NCBI GenBank assembly: GCA_964486135.1
Contig: CAZAKT010000011.1
Coordinates: 1-45,392 of the forward strand
DNA: 45,392 nucleotides
Source: UBA4923 sp964486135
Lineage (GTDB): Bacteria; Bacillota; Clostridia; Saccharofermentanales; DTU023
Reading direction: 5' to 3'
The notes below the pieces were generated by a model. It did not search any database. It was not told the origin of the DNA and was given only the letters and a program-made list of their open reading frames with translations. Each line of letters starts with the position of its first letter. The first letter of the stretch is position 1. The position numbers and the translations under genes were made by a program. This document shows positions 35,622-43,303 of this stretch, in pieces.

Positions 35622-35638
35622 TGTCTAACGGTTAGACA
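35622..35638. promoter_or_regulatory. Perfect 17-base palindrome, candidate operator
   Basis: TGTCTAACGGTTAGACA is an exact inverted repeat of eight bases around one G. It lies 4 bases after the kinase stop and 30 bases before the binding-protein ATG. As an RNA hairpin it would have a very short loop and no T tract, so a DNA site for a dimeric regulator is more likely. No matching copy was found upstream of the ROK gene. Confidence 0.5.
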
Positions 35639-35668
35639 ACCGTAGAATAAAAAAAGGAGAAAACAAAA

Positions 35669-36718
35669 ATGAAGAAGCTTCTAAGTGGACTGCTGATTCT
35701 GGTGATCATTATGGGCCTCATGTTGACAGCTTGCGCTAAAGACGAAGTTCCCGATGAAACAGTACCGGAGACCGAGGCAGAAACACCGACGGAACCTGAG
35801 GTTAAACCAACAGAGCCGGATGAGCCGGATGAGCCGGCAGAGCCAATCAAGGCCTTCTTTGTCGGACCCATGCCCGGCGGAGCGGCTTGGGGACAGGCTG
35901 AGAAGGGCTTCCTCCAGGCCTGTGAGGACCTGGGCTGGGAAGGCCAGTATTTGGCCCCCCTCTCCCACAACTCGAATCCCGAGATGGTGGACCTGGTTGA
36001 ATCAGCCGTGACCAACGGGGCGAAAGTCCTGGCGGTAGCCGTCAACGACCCGGAGATGTTCTCCGACGCGCTTGACAGGGCCAGGAAAGAAGGAGTCACC
36101 ATCATCGCCGTGACCGCCCACGATCCGGAACGCTGCGACGCCCAGATCGGTACCGACCCCGCCACCATCGGAGTCGAGGCCGCCAAGGCCCTGGTCAAGG
36201 CCATTGATGGCAAAAAAATCTTTGTAGCCACCATGCAGACAGCCCTGGATAACCCCATCCAGAACCTGGCCAGGGAAGCCTTTGAGAAGACCCTGCTGGA
36301 GCTGGCATCTGACGCGGTCGTCGTCGACAATCTGGTCTGCGACTCCGACGCCTCCATCGCCAGCAGCAATATCGCCGCCCTGAAGCTTGCCAAGCCTGAC
36401 CTCAACAGCATGATGTCCATCGACAGCTATGCGGGACTGGGCGCTGCTTCCTGGGTGGAAGAGGCCGGTTTGAAGGGTGAGTTCATCGTCATGGGCATGG
36501 ACGACGCGCCTGAGATCCTCCGTTCGATCAAGGATGGCTTCATGACCTGCACAGTGGCCATGGAGTGGTATGTCACGGGCTATGACGCCTGTACCCTGGC
36601 CAAGACCATCATGGAAGGTGGCAGCGTCGAATACGAGAATGACGCGGGTGCCAAGGTACTCTTTGCCGAGGATATCGATGCCTGGGTCAAGGAAAAAGGA
36701 ATCGACATGGATGAGTAG
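35669..36718 (+). CDS. Sugar-type ABC transporter substrate-binding lipoprotein
   Basis: 349 aa. A signal peptide ends in LTAC (Cys about residue 23) with a Pro/Glu-rich linker (about 25-60, repeats of EPDEP). The periplasmic-binding domain of the RbsB/LsrB type (Peripla_BP_4) follows, with IKAFFVGPMPGGAAWGQAEKGF and AVNDPEMFSDALDRARKEGV. It is exported and lipid-anchored and delivers ligand to the permease encoded next. A good AAAGGAG site and the downstream hairpin fit high expression. The ligand is unknown; RbsB-type proteins take pentoses, hexoses and related small molecules. Confidence 0.9.
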   Translation: MKKLLSGLLILVIIMGLMLTACAKDEVPDETVPETEAETPTEPEVKPTEPDEPDEPAEPIKAFFVGPMPGGAAWGQAEKGFLQACEDLGWEGQYLAPLSHNSNPEMVDLVESAVTNGAKVLAVAVNDPEMFSDALDRARKEGVTIIAVTAHDPERCDAQIGTDPATIGVEAAKALVKAIDGKKIFVATMQTALDNPIQNLAREAFEKTLLELASDAVVVDNLVCDSDASIASSNIAALKLAKPDLNSMMSIDSYAGLGAASWVEEAGLKGEFIVMGMDDAPEILRSIKDGFMTCTVAMEWYVTGYDACTLAKTIMEGGSVEYENDAGAKVLFAEDIDAWVKEKGIDMDE

Positions 36719-36747
36719 GGGTCAATAAAAGACCAAAGGATTGAGAC

Positions 36748-36782
36748 CACGGGCGGGCCTTCCGTCGGAAGGCCCGCCGTGG
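36748..36782 (+). other. Long GC-rich hairpin between binding protein and permease genes
   Basis: CCACGGGCGGGCCTTCC pairs with GGAAGGCCCGCCGTGG apart from one bulged G, around a GTC loop. No T run follows. Such elements at this place often stabilise the upstream binding-protein mRNA or lower readthrough to the permease. Confidence 0.7.
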
Positions 36783-36826
36783 GGATTCAAACGCGGGAGC
36801 GGACGATAAAGGATTGATCGAAGACT

Positions 36827-37804
36827 ATGAGCGGTAATAAAAGCCCCGGCATGAAAAGGGTAAAAGAAATCCTGATCGGCCGGGCGGAAATGGGAACCAT
36901 TCTGCCTCTGGCATTTTTGCTTATTGTTGTCGCCTTCATAAACAGTCAGTTTTTCGGCCTCAACAATATCCTGGATATTTTGCGAACGGCGAGTTTTTCC
37001 TTTGTCATCGCTGTCCCCCTGACCTTCCTGATATCCGGCGGGGGTATGGACCTGTCCATCGGGGCCGTTACCAGCTTCGGGGGGGTCATCTGCGGACTCT
37101 GTCTCAAGGCGGGCCTGCCCGTCGCCCTTTCCTTTCTGATTGCGGCGCTGGCGGGCGCCCTCGTCGGCCTGGTCAACGGCCTGATCATCGTCAGGTCAAA
37201 GCTGCCGGCCTTCCTGGCCACCCTGGGTACCCAGTACGTAATCAACGGCATCATCCTGGTCATAACCGAGGGGATTGCCGTCTCCGGTTTTTCGCAGGCC
37301 TTCAAGCAGATCGGTCAATTCAGGCTCTTCGGCTCGGTTCCCATGCCGGTTCTCTACGCCACACTGATTGGGCTTGTGGGTCATGTCCTCCTGGTCTATA
37401 CCAAATTCGGACGTTCGGTCCTGGCCATAGGGGGCAATGCGGAAACAGCCTATTTATCAGGAATCAATGTCGTTTTCAAACAGATCCTTCTTTTTTCGGT
37501 GACCTCCATGTTCGCTGCCATTTCAGGGATCCTCATGGCCTCCCGTTTCGCCACGGCCCAGCCAGGGGCAGGAACGGGTACGGAGCTCACCATCATGGCG
37601 GCCGTCATCATCGGGGGCACCAGTATCTTTGGCGGGACGGCAACCGTCATTGGAACGGCGCTTGGCTGCGTTCTTCTGTCGACCATTAAGAACGCCTTGA
37701 TTGTTATCGGGGTCTCAACCTTCTGGCAGAACCTGGTATTCGGGGTCATCCTCCTGATCTCACTCTTCGTTGATAAGTACCGGCGTGAAGTCGGCAGACT
37801 ATAA
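36827..37804 (+). CDS. Sugar-type ABC transporter permease (RbsC-like)
   Basis: 325 aa with eight or more transmembrane helices. The BPD_transp_2 region carries the family sequence LISGGGMDLSIGAVTSFGG and the loop IGGNAETAYLSGINV. It forms the membrane channel for the binding protein and ATPase next to it. ATG 36827 has only a distant AAAGGA, so the start is less certain; Met 36851 is a weaker option. Confidence 0.92.
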   Translation: MSGNKSPGMKRVKEILIGRAEMGTILPLAFLLIVVAFINSQFFGLNNILDILRTASFSFVIAVPLTFLISGGGMDLSIGAVTSFGGVICGLCLKAGLPVALSFLIAALAGALVGLVNGLIIVRSKLPAFLATLGTQYVINGIILVITEGIAVSGFSQAFKQIGQFRLFGSVPMPVLYATLIGLVGHVLLVYTKFGRSVLAIGGNAETAYLSGINVVFKQILLFSVTSMFAAISGILMASRFATAQPGAGTGTELTIMAAVIIGGTSIFGGTATVIGTALGCVLLSTIKNALIVIGVSTFWQNLVFGVILLISLFVDKYRREVGRL

Positions 37805-37820
37805 AGGGAAAAGGTCACCT

Positions 37821-39335
37821 ATGGCTAAAACGATTCTGGAGATGCGGAATGTAACCAAACGCTTTCCCGGTGTTGTCGCCCTGGACGATATCTCCATCTC
37901 CCTCGATGAGGGGGAGATCCTGGCCATCTGCGGGGAAAACGGGGCGGGGAAGAGCACCTTGATGAAGGTCTTGAGCGGCAGCTACACCAGCAAGGATTAT
38001 GAGGGGGAGATCTGGATTGACGGCAAGCCCATACGCTCCACCTCGGTCAAGGTTGCCGGGGCCAAGGGCATCGAGATGGTTTATCAGGAACTTAACATGA
38101 ACATGCGGGGTTCGGTGGCAGAAAACCTCTTTGTCGGCAACCTGCCCGGACCCTATGGTTTTGTTGATTATAAAAAACTCTATAAGGAGACGGCTGAGGT
38201 CCTGGATGAAATAGGGCTCCAGGTATCCCCCAAGGAACAGGTGGCCAACCTGGGGAGCGGCCAGCTCCAGATGCTGGCGGTCATGCGGGCCATCCAGAAG
38301 AAGCCCCGGATCCTGGTCCTGGACGAGCCGACCTCGGCCCTGGACGACAATGAAGTCAACAGGCTCTTCAACTTCCTCAAAGGTTTGAAGGAGAAGGGGG
38401 TCTCCTCCATCTTCATCACCCATAAGCTCAAGGAGGTCTTCCGGATCGCCGACCGGGTGATCGTCCTGCGGGACGGCCAGTTCATCGCCTCCCATCCGGT
38501 CGACCAGGTGGATGAAAACACCATCATCGAGGAGATGGTGGGGAGGAAGCTGGAAAACCTCTACCCCAAATTCGAGGCGGAGATCGGGGAGACCGTGCTG
38601 GAGGTTGAGAATCTGACCATTCCCCATCCCACCATCAAGGGGAGGAATATCATCGAGAATGTTTCCTTTTCCTTGCGCAAGGGCGAAATCCTGGGCATTG
38701 GAGGCCTGGTGGGATCGGGTCGGAGCGAGGTGGTCGGCGCCCTCTACGGCCAGCTGACGGAGGGGGTCAGCAAATCAGTGAAGATCCAGGGCAAAGCCTG
38801 TGAAATCTCCAACCCCCGGGACGCCATGGCGGCCGGCATCGGCTATGTGACGGAAGAGCGGAAGAAGTCCGGCTATGTGGATGTATTCAATGTCCGCCAG
38901 AACCTGACCCTGGCCAGCCTGAAACTTATCCCCAGGAAGTATTTCATCGACAAGCCTGAAGAAAAGAAATTCGCCAAGCGGATCTTCGACCGGCTCAATG
39001 TCAGGGCCCCCTCCATAGAGACCTCAATCATTGAACTGTCGGGGGGCAATCAGCAGAAGGTGGTCCTGGGGAAGGCGCTCCTGTCCCGACCCCAGATCCT
39101 CCTGGTCGATGAGCCGACCAAGGGTATCGATGTGGGGGCCAAGGTTGAGATCTACAAGATTCTGAATGAGTTGGCCATGAATGGGACGTCCATCATCCTG
39201 GTCTCCTCGGAGCTTCCGGAGCTTATCTCCATGTCGGACCGCTGCCTGGTCATTTGTGGCGGGAGGATCACCGGCCTCTTCGATGGTGGCTGTTTCACCC
39301 AGGATGATGTCATGCGCGCGGCAATCGCGCATTAA
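37821..39335 (+). CDS. Sugar-type ABC transporter ATPase with two nucleotide-binding domains (RbsA/XylG-like)
   Basis: 504 aa. The first cassette has Walker A GENGAGKST, signature LGSGQLQMLAV and Walker B LVLDEPTSALD. The second has the family-typical altered Walker A GGLVGSGRSEV, signature LSGGNQQKVVLGKAL and LLVDEPTKGIDVGAK. It powers import with the permease. ATG 37821 is preceded by AAAGGTC; an upstream Met overlaps the permease and is discounted. Only 16 bases separate the two genes. Confidence 0.93.
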   Translation: MAKTILEMRNVTKRFPGVVALDDISISLDEGEILAICGENGAGKSTLMKVLSGSYTSKDYEGEIWIDGKPIRSTSVKVAGAKGIEMVYQELNMNMRGSVAENLFVGNLPGPYGFVDYKKLYKETAEVLDEIGLQVSPKEQVANLGSGQLQMLAVMRAIQKKPRILVLDEPTSALDDNEVNRLFNFLKGLKEKGVSSIFITHKLKEVFRIADRVIVLRDGQFIASHPVDQVDENTIIEEMVGRKLENLYPKFEAEIGETVLEVENLTIPHPTIKGRNIIENVSFSLRKGEILGIGGLVGSGRSEVVGALYGQLTEGVSKSVKIQGKACEISNPRDAMAAGIGYVTEERKKSGYVDVFNVRQNLTLASLKLIPRKYFIDKPEEKKFAKRIFDRLNVRAPSIETSIIELSGGNQQKVVLGKALLSRPQILLVDEPTKGIDVGAKVEIYKILNELAMNGTSIILVSSELPELISMSDRCLVICGGRITGLFDGGCFTQDDVMRAAIAH

Positions 39336-39346
39336 GGAGGAATAGA

Positions 39347-40420
39347 ATGCAGTACGGCTATGTGGGCAGATCCAATATGATCGTCAGCAAAATATGCCTG
39401 GGATCCATGCATTTTGGTGACCAGACTTCAAAGGAAGATAGTTTCGCCATCCTGGACCGGGCCTTCGACCTGGGGATCAACTTCATTGATACGGCCAATG
39501 TCTATAACGAGGGCCGGAGCGAGGAATACATCGGCGAATGGATGAGCCGGACCAAGGGCCGCCGGGACAAGATGGTGATCGCGACCAAGTTCTACGGCCA
39601 TCTCGAACCGGGCGAACCCAATGAGGAGGTGGGCATCTCCATGTACAAGTGCCGGCGCTCCCTGGAAGCTTCCCTCCGGCGGCTCCAGACCGACCGGATT
39701 GACATCTACCAGTCCCACCATATCGACAAGCGGCTGACCAGTGACGAGTACTGGGAGATGATGCGGGTCAACATCCTCCAGGGCAAGATCCTCTATGCCG
39801 GCGGCTGCAACTCAACGGGCTGGTCCCTGGCCGAGCAGCAGATGGCCGCCCGGCACCGGGGCTATTTCGGCCTGGTCTCCGAGCAGTCCAACTACAGCCT
39901 CCTCAACCGTTTCGTCGAGCTGGAAGTCCTGCCGGCCGCCCTCCGCTACGGAATCGGGGTCCTGGCCTTCATGACCCTGGCAGGCGGGATCCTGACCGGG
40001 AAAAAACCCATAATCTCCGGGTCCAGGACGGAGTTCGTCACCCGGGAGTATGAGTATGACCCGGTCGGAAGCAAACAGCTGGAAGACTTCTCCCGCCTCT
40101 GCGCCGAGCTGGGCGAGAAGGAGAATGTGGTGGCCTCTTCCTGGGTCCTCCACAATCCGGCGGTGACCTCGGCCATCCTGGGCGCCCGGACCGTGGCGCA
40201 TCTGGATGATGTGGAGCGCATGGTGGAGCTCCGCCTGCCCCAGGACTTCCTGGACGAGCTGAACCAGCTCTTCACCTACTCCAACGGGCGGCCACTCCGC
40301 CCCAATACGGACTCGCCCTTCGCCTATTCGGGCCTGGGCTCGAAGGAGAATCACTTCATTGATTATTACCGGGACGACCGGGCGGATGACCATCAGGCCC
40401 TTCATAAAGAACTGAAATAG
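39347..40420 (+). CDS. Aldo/keto reductase
   Basis: 357 aa TIM-barrel NADPH oxidoreductase. The catalytic tetrad is visible: D48 and Y53 in DTANVY, K81 in IATKF, and H124 in YQSHH. The family reduces sugar aldehydes or oxidises sugars in related loci. The C-terminus runs past the usual end with an acidic tail (DYYRDDRADDHQ). AAGGAGG precedes ATG 39347 directly after the ABC ATPase stop. Substrate unknown; likely the imported compound or its breakdown product. Confidence 0.9.
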   Translation: MQYGYVGRSNMIVSKICLGSMHFGDQTSKEDSFAILDRAFDLGINFIDTANVYNEGRSEEYIGEWMSRTKGRRDKMVIATKFYGHLEPGEPNEEVGISMYKCRRSLEASLRRLQTDRIDIYQSHHIDKRLTSDEYWEMMRVNILQGKILYAGGCNSTGWSLAEQQMAARHRGYFGLVSEQSNYSLLNRFVELEVLPAALRYGIGVLAFMTLAGGILTGKKPIISGSRTEFVTREYEYDPVGSKQLEDFSRLCAELGEKENVVASSWVLHNPAVTSAILGARTVAHLDDVERMVELRLPQDFLDELNQLFTYSNGRPLRPNTDSPFAYSGLGSKENHFIDYYRDDRADDHQALHKELK

Positions 40421-40429
40421 GGGTAAACC

Positions 40430-42199
40430 ATGAAAAGTAAGGAATCCTTGTACGATTTGAGACTGCTGCCCTTCAGCGCGCCCAACTCCCTTCTGGCCAT
40501 CCTGACCAGCCGGGACCAGCCCTATGAAGAAAGAAATGACGATCTTTATCTCAGCCTGACCAAGACAACGGGCGGCCACCTGGAACGTTCCTCCCTGGCC
40601 CGGATCTCCCTCCTCTATGAGGGGGAGGAGGTCCCCTATGATTACAGGGCCGGCTTCACCAGCCTCCGTCTTGAGGCCCCCCAGGGCTATGTTGAATTCT
40701 GCCTGGAGAAGAGCCTCCTCCACTTCAGGGGCCAGGGGGTGACCCTGCGCTTTAAGTGCGAGATGCTGCCCCACGAGGGCGGCTGTTCCCGGGAGGATGG
40801 CAGCTTCGAGGTAGGCTTCGCCCTCATGGGCAAACTGCTTTTCGTCCCGCTGACGGGCCGCTATGATCAGGAGGGGGGCTGGAACTGGAAGGCCATCAAG
40901 CCGGACGACCTGATCTTTGATTTCGGGCCTGGTGAGGAGGGCAGTTTCTCAGGGGTTGTGCATGGCTATATATCCAATGAGCTCCGCCTGGAGAGCTACC
41001 GGGATTTCGACGACTGCGTGAAAGAGAACGAGCTCTCCCTGGCCGAATGGGCAGGCAAGTACCCCAAGGTGGCGCCGGTCTATGAGGAGACGGCCCAGGT
41101 CGCCATCTACACCATCTGGTCCCACCTTATGGAGGGGGATGGCCTCCTGCTTGACCGGGTCGTCTATATGTCCCGCAACCATCTCATCGACGCCTTCGGC
41201 TGGCAGCAGAGCTACCAGGCCATGGCGGCCTGGCGGGATCCCGAGACCGCCTGGCAGTTCCTGCATAATATGTTCGACTACCAGCTGCCGGAGGGCCAGA
41301 TCCCTGACTGGATCAACAGCATGAGTGTCATGCTCCTGGCTACCAAGCCGCCCTTCCAGGGCTTTGCCGCTGATTGGATCCTGAAGCATGCCGACCTGTC
41401 CGGCTTCACCCGCCAGCAATACCGCTGGCTCTACGAGCCCCTCTGTCGCTGGGCCAACTGGTGGTTTGACTACCGTGACAGCGATAAGGACGGGGTGCCC
41501 CAGTACAATCACGCGGACGAATCCGGCTGGGATGACGCCTCCATCTTCGCCAAAGGGGTCCCGTTGGAGACGGCGGATCTTTGTGCCTATATGACCCTGA
41601 TCGCTGAGGTCCTGGCGACCCTGGCCGACCGGATCGGCCTGCATTCCCAGGCAAGGATCTGGCAGGAGAAGGCCGACTTCCTCCTGGAGCGGACCCTGGA
41701 TTTCTGGGATGGGGAGCGCTTTACCCCCACCCTGTCAACCAGCCATGAGAAGGTCCAATCGGATTCCATCGCCGTCTTCCAGCCCATCATCCTGGGCAAG
41801 CGGCTGCCACCCGAGGTCATCGACAAGGTGGCGGCCAGCATCAAGGAAGGCTACATAGCCGATTTCGGCATCGCCTCCGAGAAGCTTGACAGCCCCCTCT
41901 TCGCCTATACCAACTGCTTCCTGAGGGGCAACCTGGTCTCACCTGTCCAGCTCATGATGGCAACCGGACTCTGTGAGGCGGGTCATGAGGATCTGGGCAA
42001 GGAAATCGCCCGCCGCTTCTGCCATAAGGTGATCCGGGACGGCTTTGCCCTCTGCCACTACCCCTTCGACCGGGAGGACCTGGTCAGGGAATCGCCTGAT
42101 TTCAACCTGGCCTTCAGCTCGGATATCCTCCTGGCCACCTCCTGGACCGCGGCCATCTATCTCTTTTTGGCCGGGGATATCCTGGAAGGCGGGGAATAG
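40430..42199 (+). CDS. GH63/MGH1-like cytoplasmic glycoside hydrolase
   Basis: 589 aa, no signal peptide. The second half is an (alpha/alpha)6 barrel with the mannosylglycerate/glucosylglycerate hydrolase pattern: HLIDAFGWQQSYQ, RDSDKDGVPQYNHADESGWDDAS (candidate acid D368) and a C-terminal SWTAAIYLFLAGD. The usual general-base box near the end (a Glu ahead of a Tyr-Pro) reads LCHYPFD (C542-H543-Y544-P545), with no Glu in that place. The N-terminal third (about 1-200) is a beta-sandwich-like region. Family members split short alpha-glycosides and trehalose-like or glycerate conjugates. The AGGGGT site supports ATG 40430. Confidence 0.78.
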   Translation: MKSKESLYDLRLLPFSAPNSLLAILTSRDQPYEERNDDLYLSLTKTTGGHLERSSLARISLLYEGEEVPYDYRAGFTSLRLEAPQGYVEFCLEKSLLHFRGQGVTLRFKCEMLPHEGGCSREDGSFEVGFALMGKLLFVPLTGRYDQEGGWNWKAIKPDDLIFDFGPGEEGSFSGVVHGYISNELRLESYRDFDDCVKENELSLAEWAGKYPKVAPVYEETAQVAIYTIWSHLMEGDGLLLDRVVYMSRNHLIDAFGWQQSYQAMAAWRDPETAWQFLHNMFDYQLPEGQIPDWINSMSVMLLATKPPFQGFAADWILKHADLSGFTRQQYRWLYEPLCRWANWWFDYRDSDKDGVPQYNHADESGWDDASIFAKGVPLETADLCAYMTLIAEVLATLADRIGLHSQARIWQEKADFLLERTLDFWDGERFTPTLSTSHEKVQSDSIAVFQPIILGKRLPPEVIDKVAASIKEGYIADFGIASEKLDSPLFAYTNCFLRGNLVSPVQLMMATGLCEAGHEDLGKEIARRFCHKVIRDGFALCHYPFDREDLVRESPDFNLAFSSDILLATSWTAAIYLFLAGDILEGGE

Positions 42200-42265
42200 G
42201 CCAACCGTCCTTGATAGGGGCCCGGCTTGGCCTTTAGCTGTTCTAATCTGGAAAGTGAGAGGGAG

Positions 42266-42664
42266 ATGGAAAGAGTCTATGAATACTTGAAGAAGAGCCC
42301 CATGTTCTTTGTGGCGACCTCGGATGAGGACAGGGTCAGGGTACGGCCCTTCGGGGCAGTCAGCCTCTTTGAAGGCCGGCTCTACCTGGTTACCAACAAT
42401 CAGAAGGAGGTCTACCGGCAGATGAAGGCCAGGCCCTGGATCGAAGTGGCCGCCTGCCATGGGGACGGGACCTGGATGCGGCTGGTGGCCTCGGCCGTGG
42501 AGGATGGGAGAAGAGAGGCCCGGGTCAGGATGATGGAGGAGAACGAGGAGGGGTTGAGCCCGCTCTACCATGTGGATGACCAGCTCATGACGGTCTTTTA
42601 CCTGAAAGACTGCACAGCTTCCTTCTGCTCTTTTACCGCTGAAGCGGAAGTGGTCAAGTTTTAG
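42266..42664 (+). CDS. Pyridoxamine 5'-phosphate oxidase-like protein
   Basis: 132 aa split-barrel protein, N-terminal block VYEYLKKSPMFFVATSDEDRVRVRPFGAV and later LYLVTNNQKEVYRQMKARPWIEVAACH. Small members bind FMN, F420 or haem and often act as reductases. No enzyme role can be fixed. ATG 42266 gives the start seen in homologues; a TTG at 42227 with AGGGG would add 13 residues. Confidence 0.8.
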   Translation: MERVYEYLKKSPMFFVATSDEDRVRVRPFGAVSLFEGRLYLVTNNQKEVYRQMKARPWIEVAACHGDGTWMRLVASAVEDGRREARVRMMEENEEGLSPLYHVDDQLMTVFYLKDCTASFCSFTAEAEVVKF

Positions 42665-42699
42665 GATGTTTAATTAAGGGACTGAAAAAGGAGACAGCC

Positions 42700-43113
42700 A
42701 TGGATAATTTTGAACGTTTACCCTATACCGAGATGCCTATGGAGATCTGCAAGAGTCTGAGGGTCGGCAACCTGGTCTTTATGTCCGGTATCGAGGCCGT
42801 GGACTACCGCCAGGGTGGCCGGATCCCCGACACCATTGAAGAACAGATGGAGGTGGTGGTCTATAAGATGCAGGACACCCTGGCCCAGACAGGCCTGTCG
42901 CTGGCCAATATGGTCAAGCATACCATCTATATGAGGCAGGGGGCCGCCCATCCCCACCGCGTGATCGAGCTCTTCCACCAGGAGTGCTATAAGCACGCGC
43001 CCGAACTGAAAGACTATCCCAGCACCGGGACCCTGGTGATTGTGGTCGGCATGGTCCTGGACGAGTTCATGATAGAAATAGACGCCACCGCTGCCCTTTC
43101 GGAAGAAAAATAG
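42700..43113 (+). CDS. RidA/YjgF family protein
   Basis: 137 aa, trimeric RidA fold. Blocks LRVGNLVFMSGIEAVD, IEEQMEVVVYKMQDTLAQTGLSLANMVKHTIYM and TLVIVVGMVLDEFMIEIDATA fit the family. RidA proteins hydrolyse reactive enamines/imines; the conserved Arg near the C-terminus (typical IEA sequence) is not evident, so it may be a related subgroup. AAGGAG before ATG 42700 is good. It is the last gene before the terminator. Confidence 0.87.
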   Translation: MDNFERLPYTEMPMEICKSLRVGNLVFMSGIEAVDYRQGGRIPDTIEEQMEVVVYKMQDTLAQTGLSLANMVKHTIYMRQGAAHPHRVIELFHQECYKHAPELKDYPSTGTLVIVVGMVLDEFMIEIDATAALSEEK

Positions 43114-43161
43114 CTGTCCGCTTCCTCCCGGACCCGATTGGATTCCAATGTTTTAGCAGGT

Positions 43162-43211
43162 GGGGGCCTGACCGGAGTTGATCCTCCGGTCAGGCCCCCC
43201 CTCTATTTTTT
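43162..43211 (+). terminator. Strong Rho-independent terminator ending the carbohydrate locus
   Basis: Fifteen perfect base pairs, GGGGGCCTGACCGGA (43162-43176) with TCCGGTCAGGCCCCC (43185-43199), around an 8-base loop. Six T follow at 43206-43211. Confidence 0.93.
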
Positions 43212-43226
43212 CGCCTTCACTATGGA

Positions 43227-43254
43227 TTGACTATCGGGACTTTCACAATATACT
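43227..43254 (+). promoter_or_regulatory. Promoter of the lipoprotein pair
   Basis: TTGACT (43227-43232), 16-base spacer, TATACT (43249-43254), in a 70-base AT-rich stretch right after the strong terminator. It should give a leader of about 40 bases. Confidence 0.65.
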
Positions 43255-43279
43255 GAGATTATATGTAGTATTCGTGAAA
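43241..43279. promoter_or_regulatory. Inverted repeat overlapping the -10, candidate operator
   Basis: TTTCACAATATACT (43241-43254) mirrors AGTATTCGTGAAA (43267-43279) with a gap of one base and 12 bases between the arms. AATATACTGA also occurs twice as a direct repeat, at 43247-43256 and 43279-43288. The left arm covers the -10, so a bound protein would block transcription. Confidence 0.45.
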
Positions 43280-43303
43280 ATATACTGATTGGGGGACCCG
43301 TGA

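Noticed and set aside
35622..35638. Palindrome as a Rho-independent terminator or RNA hairpin
   Set aside because: The stem would have at most a three-base loop and is followed by A-rich sequence without a T tract.
36748..36782. GC-rich hairpin as a terminator of the binding-protein transcript
   Set aside because: No T run follows, and the downstream permease and ATPase genes have no separate visible promoter.
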